The notes beneath the pieces are model-generated. The model saw only the letters and a list, made by a program, of their open reading frames with translations. It was not told the DNA's origin and made no database searches. DNA of 64,000 bases from Triparma columacea. Lineage: Eukaryota; Sar; Bolidophyceae; Parmales; Triparmaceae. The stretch spans positions 4,250-68,249 of the forward strand of contig BRYA01000044.1 of NCBI GenBank assembly GCA_030267965.1, read 5' to 3'. This document shows, piece by piece, positions 20,078-30,588 of this stretch. Positions within the stretch are counted from its first letter, which is position 1; each line of letters starts with the position of its first letter. The translations under genes were made by a program, and so were the position numbers.

Positions 20078-22489
20078 TTATCCTACCACTCTCTTTTCGG
20101 CAGCGTGAAAGGCCTTGTGCATGTCACCCTTCCTGTGGGCTGGTGTCAGACTTGTTGGGAGGTAGGGAAAATCTGATTTTGGCTTGGACTTGGCGTATTC
20201 CCTGATGTCCTCCATTGTCTCGTCGGCGCCGACTGCGGCTTCCAGGTCAAGGTCGACGTGGCTGCCCTCCGCCCCTCCTTCATGGGGAGTTGTGGGGACA
20301 GATGCAGCTGGGAAGGATCACGCAGTTGTTTGTTCCCCCACCCTATCTCCGAAGAGAGTGTCAACACCTGTGGTAGGGACGTCACGGGTTCAGGGCTTGT
20401 CACACTCTTCGCCCTTGTGCTGAGAGTCGGTTCATCCCTCCTTCATCTTCTTCTCCTTGAGGGCCTTCATTGACTTCATTCTCACAATGTTGTTGCCCTT
20501 CTTATCGAAGATCCAGGGCGCTCCGTTTCCATTTGTCGAGGCACTTGTCAGGTAAACGATGTTCGCGGTCATGAATAAGAAAAGAGACAAGATGGAAATT
20601 CCGATTATGAAGGCCGGGGAAATTTTGTCGCACACTTTGCCTTCGTATAGGCCGATGCCCATGCCGCATATGCACGCGTCCATGCCAATGTTGCAAGTTC
20701 CTCTGTCGTTGCAGGTGGTGTTCGTGAGAGATCCAATGGGGCATGGTCCTTCACTTTCTTCCCTTGGGGCGAGCACGGGTTCGATGATGAACCTCGCGAA
20801 GCAAAGGAACCCGATGAGAGCTGCAAACGAAAAGAGGAGGTACTGGTGGAGCATCTTCTTCGACCTCTCCTGCAGTTGCTTCCTAGCGTAAGGGTCCTTC
20901 ACCTGGACTAGTGAACCCTCGGAGTAAGGCCAAACGCCCAGTCCTGTGCAACCCTGGCTTGCCGCCATCATTCATGTCTTCGCTCTCTTTTGAACATGTG
21001 ATGACCACGCAATCACGGCAGGGAAGAAGACGAGGAGCTGCCACCAAATGTTTCCCAGGCCCAGCGAACAGATGACGACTTCGAGTATCAAGGTGAGGCT
21101 ACCCCAAGAGTTTCTGAACTTCTCCATGCGACGCAGGGAGGGCTGAGAAACGTTTTGCGTCACTACGTGCTTGGATGGATTTTTGGATCATTTGGAGATG
21201 GAGCTCTTGGGTATTTCATCGTGGTTCTCCACAAACTGTTCGAATTCGACCGTCTTTGGTGGGGGCTTGTCTTTGCCGCGCAGGATCCCCTCGCTGTGGT
21301 GCGGTTGATGAGGGGGTCGCTTTGGCGTATTTGCCTCGTCAACGTAGTTCTCGTGCTCAGAGGACAAACTGTTGACCTCCTCGTCGACCAGGGGGGGGAG
21401 GGCAGGATCGCGGCGTGGGAGGGTGACTTCGGGTGATATTGTGAGGTCTCTCCTCCGACCTCCGGCACCTCCCATCGCCTTCTTCCTCCTCTTGACGGTG
21501 GTCGTGGGGGGAATCTGAGAGCTCAAGGCAACCTCGGTGGCGTGCTCCACAACAGAACTTGCGAGGGCGTGTTGGGGGGTAACAGGGGCTGCAGCGGAAG
21601 AGGTTGTGTTGGCAGGTTGCGAGTGGTTTTTATCTGCCTTGCGGCCTCGCCCAATCATCTCACCTGTCACTTCGATTGCTGGCGGCCCACTCATTCTCCT
21701 CTTGTTGTTCCGCGGAACATCTCGAGGGTCAATCGCCTTGTACTCAATAAAATCGACGGGGGCGACGTTGCGAGGTCGATCGAGGGGGTTTGCGACGGGT
21801 TTCTTCGTAGCCTTCTTCTTGATAACTACTTGAACCGGTTCAAGGAGCTCCTCGTCCTCTTCGACGAGAAGGCTCTCCGCCGTGCTGTTGAATGCGATGT
21901 GTTGTTGCTCCGCGGATCTCCGCTGCCTCGCCATAACGTCAAAGGAGGTAGATACTGCCCTACCAGATGGTGGGGGCACTCTTGAGTTCCTTGAGAGAGG
22001 GACGTAATTTGAGTGGTGAGCCTCGTCCTCGGCGAGGATGTGCTCGAGAGCCTTGAAGAAATACTTTCTGTCCCCAAGCCTGTGGACCCCGAGGCCGTAG
22101 ACGTCCTCCATGGTCAGATCCGCGAGGGTGACGCCTCGAATTCGCTCATGGATGAAAACCTGGCTGTACTCGTGAAGACCAATGTTGTCGAGGAAGGCGC
22201 CAACATCTACCTCCGACCAGTCGGAGACCGCCATCGGGAGGCTCTCCGTGGCTTGTCTCAAGGATAAGCTCATCAGCGTGCCAGTTTGCTGAAAAGTGTT
22301 GAGGGACGACTGAGATAGCATTTTTTGTCTCTGATTGAATGGCTGGGTCAGAGAAGAGTAAGCAGGGTGGAGCGCCTGATTATACCAGGAAGCCGCTGGT
22401 CTGAGAGCAGACGTCGACGAAGAAGTTCTCATACCCCTCCCATCCTGCCCCAACTCAAGCCCCTGGCTGCTGAGCTCGTGGTGTTCCAT
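20078..22489 (-). CDS. Selenoprotein with five in-frame UGA codons: SAM domain, membrane segments, EGF-like region
   Basis: One continuous frame of 804 codons from the ATG at 22489 to TAA at 20080-20078. It is interrupted only by TGA, at 21190-21188 (residue 434), 20974-20972 (506), 20434-20432 (686), 20392-20390 (700) and 20320-20318 (724). No TAA or TAG occurs inside. Residues 91-152 are a SAM domain (WSEVDVGAFLDNIGL, MEDVYGLGVHRLGDR). Residues 153-433 are disordered and basic. Residues 465-495 are hydrophobic (LTLILEVVICSLGLG, LLVFFPAVIAW). Two further membrane helices (about 550-571 and 626-648) flank a Cys-rich EGF-like segment (TCNDRGTCNIGMDACIC). The tail has coding character (SHVDLDLEAAVGAD, DIREYAKSKPKSDFP). 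With the downstream SECIS I read UGA as selenocysteine. TGA is an ordinary stop in many neighbours, so this is gene-specific recoding. The family is not recognised. Confidence 0.85.
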
Positions 22490-22710
22490 TACTGCTGTGG
22501 TCAGAGGCTTTGGAAGGTGAAGACCAGCTCCGTCAGGAGGAAGTCCGCACGGTGAACAATGTGTCACCGGTTCTGCTTACGCCTGCAAACCCCTCAGCTG
22601 CTGAATAGGACAGCGATTAGAAAAGTCCGATTTCTAAACCGAAAAATGGCCCAGAGGAAGGAGTCCAAACACCAAATCCTTCCCTATCGCCATTGCAACG
22701 ACCCATTGTA
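22490..22710. promoter_or_regulatory. Divergent intergenic region shared by the selenoprotein and importin alpha genes
   Basis: Only 221 nt separate the two ATG codons, so both promoters and 5' UTRs must fit here. No TATA-like box stands out. Confidence 0.5.
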
Positions 22711-24734
22711 ATGGCCTCATTCGCAAAAGAAGAAGAGTAAGTTATCATGTAAAAGCTTTAATACTCAAGTAGCTCCCCCTGGCAATCAATCGAAAGCTTC
22801 CAGAGTGTCCAAAAGGGCAATAAAATTGAATCTGAGGGCGGACGTCGGCCTCGATCTCATTCCCTTTTTTACCTTAGCTCTACGATGTTTCCATGTGTAT
22901 ATGATCATGCCCGACCTCAAACCCCAAATCTTACCCATTCGCCTCCCTCACAGTCGCAAAAAGCTCTTCAAGAAGGCTGTGGATGCTGATGATTCACGAA
23001 GGAGGAGAGAGGAGACAACAATCCAGATCAGGAAGACGAAGAAGGATGATAGGCTTAACAAGAGGAGACAAATGGGTGGTGGGGGTGCCGCCTTTGGGAG
23101 CGCCGCGGGGAGCTCTGGCATGGATGCCTCCTCCTCATTTGGTGGGCCTTCAGCCTCTGGCAGTGGCCCTCACAACCTCGAGAGCCTCCCTCAGATGGTG
23201 GCTGGGGTCATGTCGAACGACACTGCCGCCCAGACTGAGTACACGACCCAGTTCCGTAGATTACTCAGTATCGAGAAGAACCCTCCCATCCAACAGGTGA
23301 TTGACCAGGGGGTTGTCCCTCGCTTCATTGAGTTTTTGAACTGCGACAATCTGCCTGCTCTTCAATTTGAGGCCGCCTGGGCCCTCACCAACATTGCCTC
23401 CGGAACTTCTGAGCACACCGAGGTCGTCATGGAGAAGGGCGCTGTGCCGATTTTCTGCAGGTTGCTGGCGAGCCCTAACGACGATGTGAGGGAACAGGCC
23501 GTCTGGGCCCTTGGGAATATCGCCGGAGACAGCCCGCCATGCAGGGACAAGGTGCTTGCCGCCGGTGCCATGCAGCCCCTCCTTCAGCAGCTTCACAAGA
23601 ACTCCAAGCTCTCTATGCTCAGGAACGCCACCTGGACTCTCAGCAACTTCTGCAGGGGTAAGCCCCAGCCTGACTTCGAGGCGGTCAAGCCCTGCCTCCT
23701 CACCCTTGCACAGCTTATATACAGCCCCGATGAGGAAGTCCTTACGGACGCCTGCTGGGCCCTGAGCTACTTGAGCGATGGACCTAATGAGAAGATCCAA
23801 GCCGTCATTGAGGCTGGAGTTTGCAGGAGGCTCGTCGAGCTCCTGCTCCACCCCTCCCCCTCCGTCCAGACCCCCGCTCTCCGTACCGTCGGTAACATCG
23901 TCACCGGGGACGACCTTCAGACCCAGATTATTGTTAACTTCAATGCCCTCAGTTGCCTCCTCGCCCTCCTCTCCTCCCCAAAGAAGGGCATCAGGAAGGA
24001 GGCGTGCTGGACTATTAGCAACATCACGGCTGGAAACAAGGACCAGATTCAGGCCGTCATTGACGCCAACATTGCCCCTCCTCTGATCCAGCTGCTCGCT
24101 CACGCTGAGTTTGACATCAGGAAGGAGGCCGCCTGGGCTATCAGCAACGCCACGAGTGGCGGCAAGCCCAATCAGATCAAATTTCTGGTGCAGCAGGGGT
24201 GCATCAGGCCCCTTTGCGACCTGCTCACCGTTGTCGATACCAAGATAATCGAGGTGAGAGAGAGGAGAGAGGAGCCAGGAGCGTAACGACTTACGACTTA
24301 CGATCAGAAGATCCACTGCCAATGAAAGCCTTGGGCGTCAAGGTTGCCCTCCCTTTTGCTGTCGCGATGTTTCTCACCACTCGTCCTATCAATTTCGTAA
24401 TTTGCTTCGCTCATCTCAGGTTGCCCTTGACGGGCTTGAAAACATTCTAAAGGTTGGGGAGGCCGACTCCAAGGCGAACGGGACCAGCAACGAGATGGCC
24501 ACCTTCATAAACGAGGCGGAGGGACTTACCAAGATTGAGCAGCTGCAGGAGCACGACAACCAGGAAATTTACCAAAAGAGCATCAAGCTTCTTGAGACGT
24601 ACTTTGACGTTGACGACGAGGAAGACGCCATGGTCGCTCCCGAAGTTGCGGGCAACCAGTTCCAATTCGGACAGACCGGCGGACAGCCAGGTGGAGCAGG
24701 AGGAGGCTTCAATTACAACTTCGGGGGGGTTTAA
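22711..24734 (+). CDS. Importin subunit alpha (karyopherin alpha)
   Basis: Exons 22711-22736, 22954-24253 and 24420-24734 give 546 aa, the usual size. It is the adaptor that binds classical nuclear localisation signals and hands cargo to importin beta. The tiny first exon encodes MASFAKEE and ends at GTAAGT. The IBB domain follows ([33 protein letters not shown]), then armadillo repeats with the conserved Trp/Asn ladder ([78 protein letters not shown]) and an acidic, Gly-rich tail. An ATG at 22805 is open into exon 2 but lies in intron 1 and would lose the natural start. Confidence 0.95.
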
Positions 24735-25003
24735 GATGAGAACCAACCCGACGGAAAAAAAAGGAAAAAGAGGGGACGGGGAGAGCTCATTCTGCACCAA
24801 GGATCCGCGAGAGGCTGGTTCTTTGGCGCAGAGTGGAAGTAAACGTTGTGCTAGGATTTGGCCTTGCATACCAAAAAAGGGTAAATTCAGTTCGACAATC
24901 ATTTTCGGCGGAAAAAGCAGATGAGCACTTTTTTATTAGGGTTGTGGTGGGGAAGTTGAATTGATGAGTTTAACAGTCGTCTTCGTTATCGTGCCATGGC
25001 GGT

Positions 25004-27115
25004 CTACGCGTCCTTCAGCAACGACTTCTCGTCAATGTCGTTGTCCTTCCTCAGGAAACGAAAGGTAACGACATATTTGAAGCTCTTGAAAAGCGAGGAG
25101 AAGGCGTTCTTTATGGCCTTGCCGTAGCGCCTAGTGTCAGGCCCTCCATAACCCCACCAAGACCTCGAATTGAAGTTCTGGATCGCAAGGGGGTACTGTA
25201 CGTTACGAAGCACGGAAGTTGCTGCCTCCCAGGAGTGCTGGGGTTGGGGTTGGGGTTTGGGTTGGAGAGGGAGGGGTAGTGATGATGAGGTGGAGGTTGA
25301 GGGTGAGGAGGAGCAGCAAAAGGGGGGAGCGAAGCGAGTCGCAGGATTTTAAACTCTCAATTCAACCCTTTGCCCCAAATCGCAAAAACTTACCTTCTCG
25401 GCCTCCTTCCGGCAGGCGACCTTCATTTTGTCATTCACGCCGTCCTTGTTCTCTCTGATAATATTGAGGCACTTGACAAATTCGTCTATATTCCCAGGTT
25501 CAGCGAGGTAGGAGTCTACTCCGTGGGTTACAATAGAGGGGATGCCCCCAGCATTAGCTCCCACCACGGGGACCCCAGAAGCCATGGACTCAAGCACGAC
25601 AAAGCCGAGGGTCTCAGAGTCAGAAGGCATGCAGAAGGCGTCGGCAGAAGCAAAGACGGAGGAGAGCTCGTCCCCGGATAACTGACCGGTGAAGACTGTG
25701 TTGGTGCCCTTGAAAATCTGCGAGGAACGAAGCGACGACGATCACAGGTCAGCAGGTGCGAAGGCTACGCGAGAAGGTTATGCAGTTCGCGGTGTGGGTT
25801 GATGTCCTCCTCGCGATGACTTCGCTTCTTATCCATTCTCACCTTCTTCAGCTCCTCCTCCTGCGGGCCGCCCCCCACGATGGCGAGGCGGGCGTTGGGG
25901 CCCATCTTGTCGAGAATTTGCTGAAATAGAGAGGAGCGAAGTGGAGGGCAGGAGCGAAGCGACGATCAAAGGGGGTTAGAACTAGGGCTTTGCCTTGTTA
26001 CAACAAGGATGTAGTGCATCAATGTCGTCGTTTCGCTTCTTCGCATCATCTACGTCCTCGTCATTATCCCCATTCTCATCCTCTTCTTGTCTTCTTTCAC
26101 TCTTCTCCATTCTCACCTTGCAGTCGGCCACTCTTTTCTCGGCGCCGAGGCGGCCAACGTAGACCATTAGGAAGTCGTCAGGGTTACCATCTGACATCAT
26201 CTCGCGAGCCTCTCTCGACGCGAATTTGGGGTCGAAGCGCACAGTGTCGATCCCCTTGCGCCAAACGTCAACGCGAGGGATGCCATTATCCTCGAGCTCC
26301 TTCTTCAACTGAGGACTGGTGGCGAGGGTGAGGTCCGCGCGCTTGTGGGCGAAACGCAATAGCATCCATGCGAACTCCTCAATCCCGGGGATGTAGCCGA
26401 GGTACTGTTTGGCGTAGTGGGGGAGGTGGGTGTGGTAAGACATGAGGAGAGGGACTTTCATGAGACGGGCATAAAAGAGGGCGGCAAAGAGGAGGAAACC
26501 GGGGGAAGATATGTGGATGACATCCGGGCGGAAGGCCTCCATCATTCGGAGCCCCTTAATCTCGGGGAGATCGAATGATACAACCACATGATTGTAGAGG
26601 GGGAAGCGAAACCCAAGGGTATGCTCAATGGGATATCCAAATGCTTCCTTGGGAGGGTCCTGGGGAGAGGTAAGAGACATGGAGGGGGGGAGGGGAGTGA
26701 GAGAGGTGATTGGATTGAGGGGTGAGAATGAGGAGAAGGAGGAGGGAAGGGAGACAGACGGAGACAGACGGAGACAGACGGAGATAGACGGCGACAGACG
26801 TACCTTTGTGTCATCAGTGGTCACGATGCTAACATCGTCTCCAGCAGCCTTCAAATAGCGGAGCATCTCATTGTATCGGTTCGAATAACCAGATACGTAT
26901 GAAAATGGAGTAGGTTCTACCAACAGGGCGAGCTTACGGGGTGGAAGAGTCTTGAGGGGTGGAGCTTTTTGATCAAGCCCAAGAGGTGAGATCGGCTTTG
27001 CTCGAAGAATTGACATTTTGGTCTGAATTCTGGTGCTCTGAATAGGGATTATAGGGATGTTGAATGATAGACAGAGTGGAAGAAGGATTACAAGGAGAAG
27101 GGGATAGTATTTCAT
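25004..27115 (-). CDS. SQD2: Sulfoquinovosyltransferase SQD2 (plastid sulfolipid synthesis)
   Basis: Exons 27115-26804, 26659-26117, 25920-25843, 25717-25394 and 25237-25004, all phase 0, give 496 aa. A GT-B family 4 glycosyltransferase that moves sulfoquinovose from UDP-sulfoquinovose to diacylglycerol in plastids. Seen: LLVEPTPFSYVSGYSNR, VIHISSPGFLLF, SYHTHLPHY, WRKGIDTVRFDP, VYVGRLGAEKRV, and the donor site MPSDSETLGFVVLE. The leader MKYYPLLLVILLPLCLSF is a signal peptide with a Phe at the predicted cleavage site, followed by a basic transit-like region, as in complex plastids. Intron 1 has a 10-nt repeat at its donor; introns 2 and 3 share the TCGCTTCG-type motif. Confidence 0.93.
26751..26800. 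repeat. 10-nt tandem repeat (five copies) inside SQD2 intron 1
   Basis: Units of GAGACAGACG at 26751, 26761, 26771, 26781 and 26791, two with single changes, ending at the 5' splice site of the minus-strand intron. Confidence 0.9.
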
Positions 27116-27285
27116 CGTCCCACAACGGAGCAAAGAGGAGGACTATCAGAGGAGGACTTTTGCTGGGTCTGGATTGCTTGAACCTCAGGAATCAAGGGAT
27201 CAAGGGGAATCTCAATCTCTGCACATTAAAAAAAGGTTGGCGAACAAAAAGCAAAGCACGCTTTCTTTCATAGGTTGACCATCGT

Positions 27286-28709
27286 CTATTCGTTAGGATT
27301 AGGGTTGGCGGCAAGCATCAAGGGTGTCTCCCTCTCCGCCCCTCCTGCCCCCGCCTCTCCCTCAACTCTTCCTGCCCCCGCAGCCCCCCCAACTCCTCCC
27401 CCCTGTTCGACTCGTAACTTGATTGCTTGCATGATCCCCATCCACGTCGTGCACTCGTCCTTGGTTTCAGGGTCACTCCGGGACCTCTCGAGGGCACACT
27501 TGGATGCGTCCTTGATCTGTTGTGCCCTCTCGTAAATGAGGGTAGCAAACCTGTCGAAGCGACGATGAGCGAAGTGATGATGAGCGAAGCGATGATGAGT
27601 GAAAAAAGGTTACTATTAGGGACGCCACGACGACAACATGACCACCTCGAGCTTATCACTTCACTCCTCACTCCTTCTCACCTGCCTCCCTTGTTGACTA
27701 AGCCAAACAATATCCCCTGACAAATCTCCCGTATATCCACCTCCTCGCTGTCCCGTGCGTGGGCTATAACCGCGTCGATGCAACCTTCCCACTCCTTACA
27801 GTTCTCTGCCTTGGCGGTATCATCCGTGAGGAGGCTCCTGAGGAAGAAGACTGCCCTCCTGAACACCGCGCCGGTCGCCTTCATGCCTTCCCTGACAACC
27901 CTAATGGCATCAGGGCAGCCGTAGAACTTTTCCTCGTTCTTGGCGTGCCCGCGAACGAACGCCGAGAGGGCCTGGAGAGACTTTGCCCGCAGCCCAACCT
28001 CACCGTCGTAGATCTGGGGGAGCTTCTCCACTGCCCCGCAGTCGAGGCCCATGTCCTGCACTCTCGGGTTGTTCTGCGAGCAAGTGGCGAGCAAGCCCAG
28101 GCAGCTGGCGCGAACACTAATCGGCACGACGTTCCCAGCCCCGGCAGCGGAGAGAAGGAAAGGCAGGCCGTTCATCTGACCAAACGTAAGGGCGTAGTCG
28201 ATATGCTCGACAATATCACGGAGCTCGTCGAGGAGGTCAAGCAGCTCGTCCTCTGTAGGTGTCGTAGAGGGGAGGGACTTGTTCTTGTTCTTTTCCTCAA
28301 GTGCTGCTATTGCCTCCAAGATTGGAGCAGAGGAAGACGTCGCACTCGCTAGGAAGCGCAAAAATTGAATGAGGATCTGTTTCATACGAACAATCTCGTC
28401 GACGACACCCTCAGACATCACCTTCTCCAAGAAACTCTTCTTTTCCTCCGACATCTCAGTCCACTCAGTGTCCCTGGTCCCGTCCTGGTATTGGAGGGAC
28501 CACTTTAGGAGGCCAAGCCATTGAAATTGGTCTGTGCGGGGAGGGGTGGGGGGGTATCGTGTCAGATGAGAGAGGAAATGGAATGGAAGAATGTAAGGCT
28601 CGGATGTGGGATTTGGAAATGTTCCACATGTTAGGAGAAGCGGGTTGGAAAGGGAAAAACGCGCAGGAAAGAGAACCAAAACAATGGGGAACGTACCAGA
28701 ATCAGCCAT
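27286..28709 (-). CDS. FES1: Hsp70 nucleotide exchange factor Fes1/HspBP1
   Basis: Exons 28709-28697 (13 nt, MADS), 28531-27682 and 27550-27286 give 375 aa. HspBP1/Fes1 proteins wrap the Hsp70 nucleotide-binding domain with armadillo-like repeats and release ADP. Typical features: FQWLGLLKWSLQYQDGT at the N terminus, LLDELRDIVEHIDYA, and repeats such as VRASCLGLLATCSQNNPRVQ and LRAKSLQALSAFVRGH. The last exon adds a helix (RFATLIYERAQQIKD) and a Gly/Ala-rich tail. The 13-nt first exon is strongly supported by phase and by the family start. Confidence 0.9.
27554..27598. repeat. 15-nt tandem repeat (three copies) at an intron 3' end of FES1
   Basis: Units start at 27554, 27569 and 27584 with consensus GCGAAGYGATGATGA on the plus strand. 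The array abuts the CAG acceptor at 27551-27553 and contains the TCGCTTCG-type motif seen in other introns. Confidence 0.85.
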
Positions 28710-28782
28710 CGTTAGTTGAGAGACTTGAAATTAAATGTTCAAGTTATTGTTTTTTGTGTGGAACTTTTTTCATTTTTGGTCA

Positions 28783-28945
28783 CTCAGACACCCGTCCGCA
28801 ACGTTCCCCCTTCTCTTCCTCCTCCTTCGGCTGCCACAACGTCCCACCCCAGAAATAACCTCAGACACCCGTCCGCAACATCCCCCTCCCCACCCCCTTC
28901 TCTTCCTCCTCCTTCGGCTCCACAACGTCCCACCCCAGAAATAAC
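28783..28945. repeat. Direct tandem duplication, about 80 nt, two copies
   Basis: 28783-28859 is repeated at 28860-28945 with a few substitutions and a small C-rich insertion. Both copies begin CTCAGACACCCGTCCGCAAC and end CCCCAGAAATAAC. It lies between the divergent FES1 and PhyH-like genes. Confidence 0.9.
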
Positions 28946-29097
28946 AGCTCTACGCTACCTCACATCCGCTACTCACCTCTGAGTGCCGCACCCTTCGCTC
29001 GGCACATCCACCCCAAACCCCCCCAACAACCCCGCCCGCGATTCGTGAGAACCTCTCCCGGCAGGCTCGTGCATGGACCGCCGAGCATGGCTCGCCG

Positions 29098-30228
29098 ATG
29101 CCCCGGACGGTGTTTGAGCACGCGCTCGCCGAGGTGCTGTCCCTGCAGGAGCTCTATTTCTGCGACGGCGGCCGCGGGACCGACGCGCTGCTGCGCGCGG
29201 GAGGGATTATCGAAGAGATATGCGAGCGGGAGGGGCTGAGCGCCGGCGCGGCGTCGCTCGGCGCGGCGCTCGCCAGCTCCAGGGCGATCGAGGCCTCCGA
29301 CGAAACCGACCAAGAAGCCCACCGGGCCGCCGCAGCGGCCGTGCAAGAGGGCGTGGGGTTCGCTGTGCAGGGCGCCGCGGTTTTTGGCGCCGCACGGCTT
29401 TCGGGGGAGGTGGGGAGGGCGATCGACGCTGTGGTAAAGGAGGGGCTGCCGCCGGCGTTCGCACTTGTGTTCGACTGCATCTGGCAGCTGCTGGACGGGC
29501 AGATGGGGTGGCTGGAGAGGGCGGGGGTGGTTGGGGGGGGGGGAGTGGTGGTCGAGGCAGACATGAATTGCTGGAAGCTGACCCGGCCAGTGGAGGGGGA
29601 GGAGGCGGGGGGCAGGGTCGGCGACAGCTTCTCGAAGCCGCACCGGGACCTGAGATACGACCAGTGCCACAGCCCCGAGACCGACGCGCTGACCGCCGTG
29701 TCCCTCTGGGTGCCGGTTAACGTGTCCGGCGCCGCCGAGTCGAACGGCGGCATGCGCTGCGTGAGCGTTGAGGAGGACGATTTTTTTTACAGCCCGGACC
29801 ACCCCAGCCACATGAACACTAACGTCGAGCGCGCCGTCGGCTCCGGCGAGGTGCTCACCGCGGCCATGGGGCACGCCTGCATGTGGCAACCCTGCCTCAT
29901 CCACTTTGGCGGAAAGATGCGAGCGTCCTCCGCCCTGGAGCCGCGCATGAGCGTCGCAGCGACCTTTCGCAACGCGGGGGCGGCCAGGTGCGAGTTCAGG
30001 GGGAACGAGGGGGGTGGCGGGGGCGGGGGGGGAGGGGCGGCGGCTCGCATGGGGGGTGAGGGGGCGGGGGAAGAAGGACCCGGCCCGCTGAGCCGGGTCG
30101 ATCTGCTGGAGCTGAGCCTGGAGAAGCGGCTGTCCTACGCAGCGAAGGCGGTGCTGGCGTACTCGCACTGGAGCCCAGGGCTGCCGGGGTGCGACCTGGC
30201 CGCCATCGCGAGGGAGCGGGGGGGGTAA
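29098..30228 (+). CDS. Phytanoyl-CoA dioxygenase (PhyH)-like Fe(II)/2-oxoglutarate oxygenase
   Basis: 376 aa from the ATG at 29098. The double-stranded beta-helix ligands can be placed: KPHRDLRYD (HxD iron ligands), ALTAVSLWVPVN, NGGMRCV, LIHFGGKM (second iron His) and the Arg of PRMSVAATFR for 2-oxoglutarate. Substrate unknown; the family hydroxylates lipids and small metabolites. The frame stays open upstream to 28945, just after a TAA and an AACAG acceptor-like site, and encodes plausible residues (IRENLSRQARAW), so an upstream exon may exist. The gene is visibly far more GC-rich than its neighbours and has a poly-Gly insert near 30010-30035. Confidence 0.75.
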   Translation: MPRTVFEHALAEVLSLQELYFCDGGRGTDALLRAGGIIEEICEREGLSAGAASLGAALASSRAIEASDETDQEAHRAAAAAVQEGVGFAVQGAAVFGAARLSGEVGRAIDAVVKEGLPPAFALVFDCIWQLLDGQMGWLERAGVVGGGGVVVEADMNCWKLTRPVEGEEAGGRVGDSFSKPHRDLRYDQCHSPETDALTAVSLWVPVNVSGAAESNGGMRCVSVEEDDFFYSPDHPSHMNTNVERAVGSGEVLTAAMGHACMWQPCLIHFGGKMRASSALEPRMSVAATFRNAGAARCEFRGNEGGGGGGGGGAAARMGGEGAGEEGPGPLSRVDLLELSLEKRLSYAAKAVLAYSHWSPGLPGCDLAAIARERGG

Positions 30229-30588
30229 GGGGCAGCGACGCGAGTGGAGCTGGGAACGACGCAGAGAAGGACAGGAGCGGGCGCGCCCCCCTTCGTCGTG
30301 CTCGATGAGGCACTACTTTAAAGTCAACTTTAGCCCTTTTACAGTCCAAAATTTCGGTGCTTATTAAGCCCCCGATGATTAGATTGACGGGATGGAAGCC
30401 ACGACGCGCTAAGATACTACAGGTCAATCAAGCTCTGTAGTATTCGCCTTCAATTAAGCCTCGAAACATCCCCACTATTTTCACAATGTTTCCTGATTTG
30501 TCCGTATCGCAACTGTAATGTCCATGCGTATGCATGTTCCTACTGCCCCGATACTCCCTGCCCCCTCCCCCCCCCCTTCGCTGCTTAA
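30229..30588. other. Convergent intergenic region
   Basis: Lies between the ends of the PhyH-like gene and the secreted-protein gene. No coding frame with family features and no repeat seen. Confidence 0.5.

Noticed and set aside
20432..22489. Three stacked genes or a polycistronic mRNA (stop TGA directly followed by ATGATG at 20974-20969)
   Set aside because: All pieces are in the same frame, coding sequence extends beyond the third TGA to a TAA, and a SECIS fold follows. One recoded gene explains everything with fewer assumptions.
20078..22489. UGA read as tryptophan (changed genetic code)
   Set aside because: Several other genes in the window end at TGA with no coding sequence after it, and this gene uses TGG for Trp.
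22805..22953. Importin alpha start at 22805
   Set aside because: It lies in intron 1. Splicing the ATG exon at 22711-22736 onto 22954 restores a proper IBB domain.
26751..27598. CRISPR-like array
   Set aside because: The repeats are short, directly tandem and without spacers, inside introns of eukaryotic genes.
28735..28944. 70-aa hydrophobic ORF over the duplicated segment
   Set aside because: Its sequence comes from the repeated pyrimidine-rich DNA, and it has no recognisable features or clear splice to the next gene.
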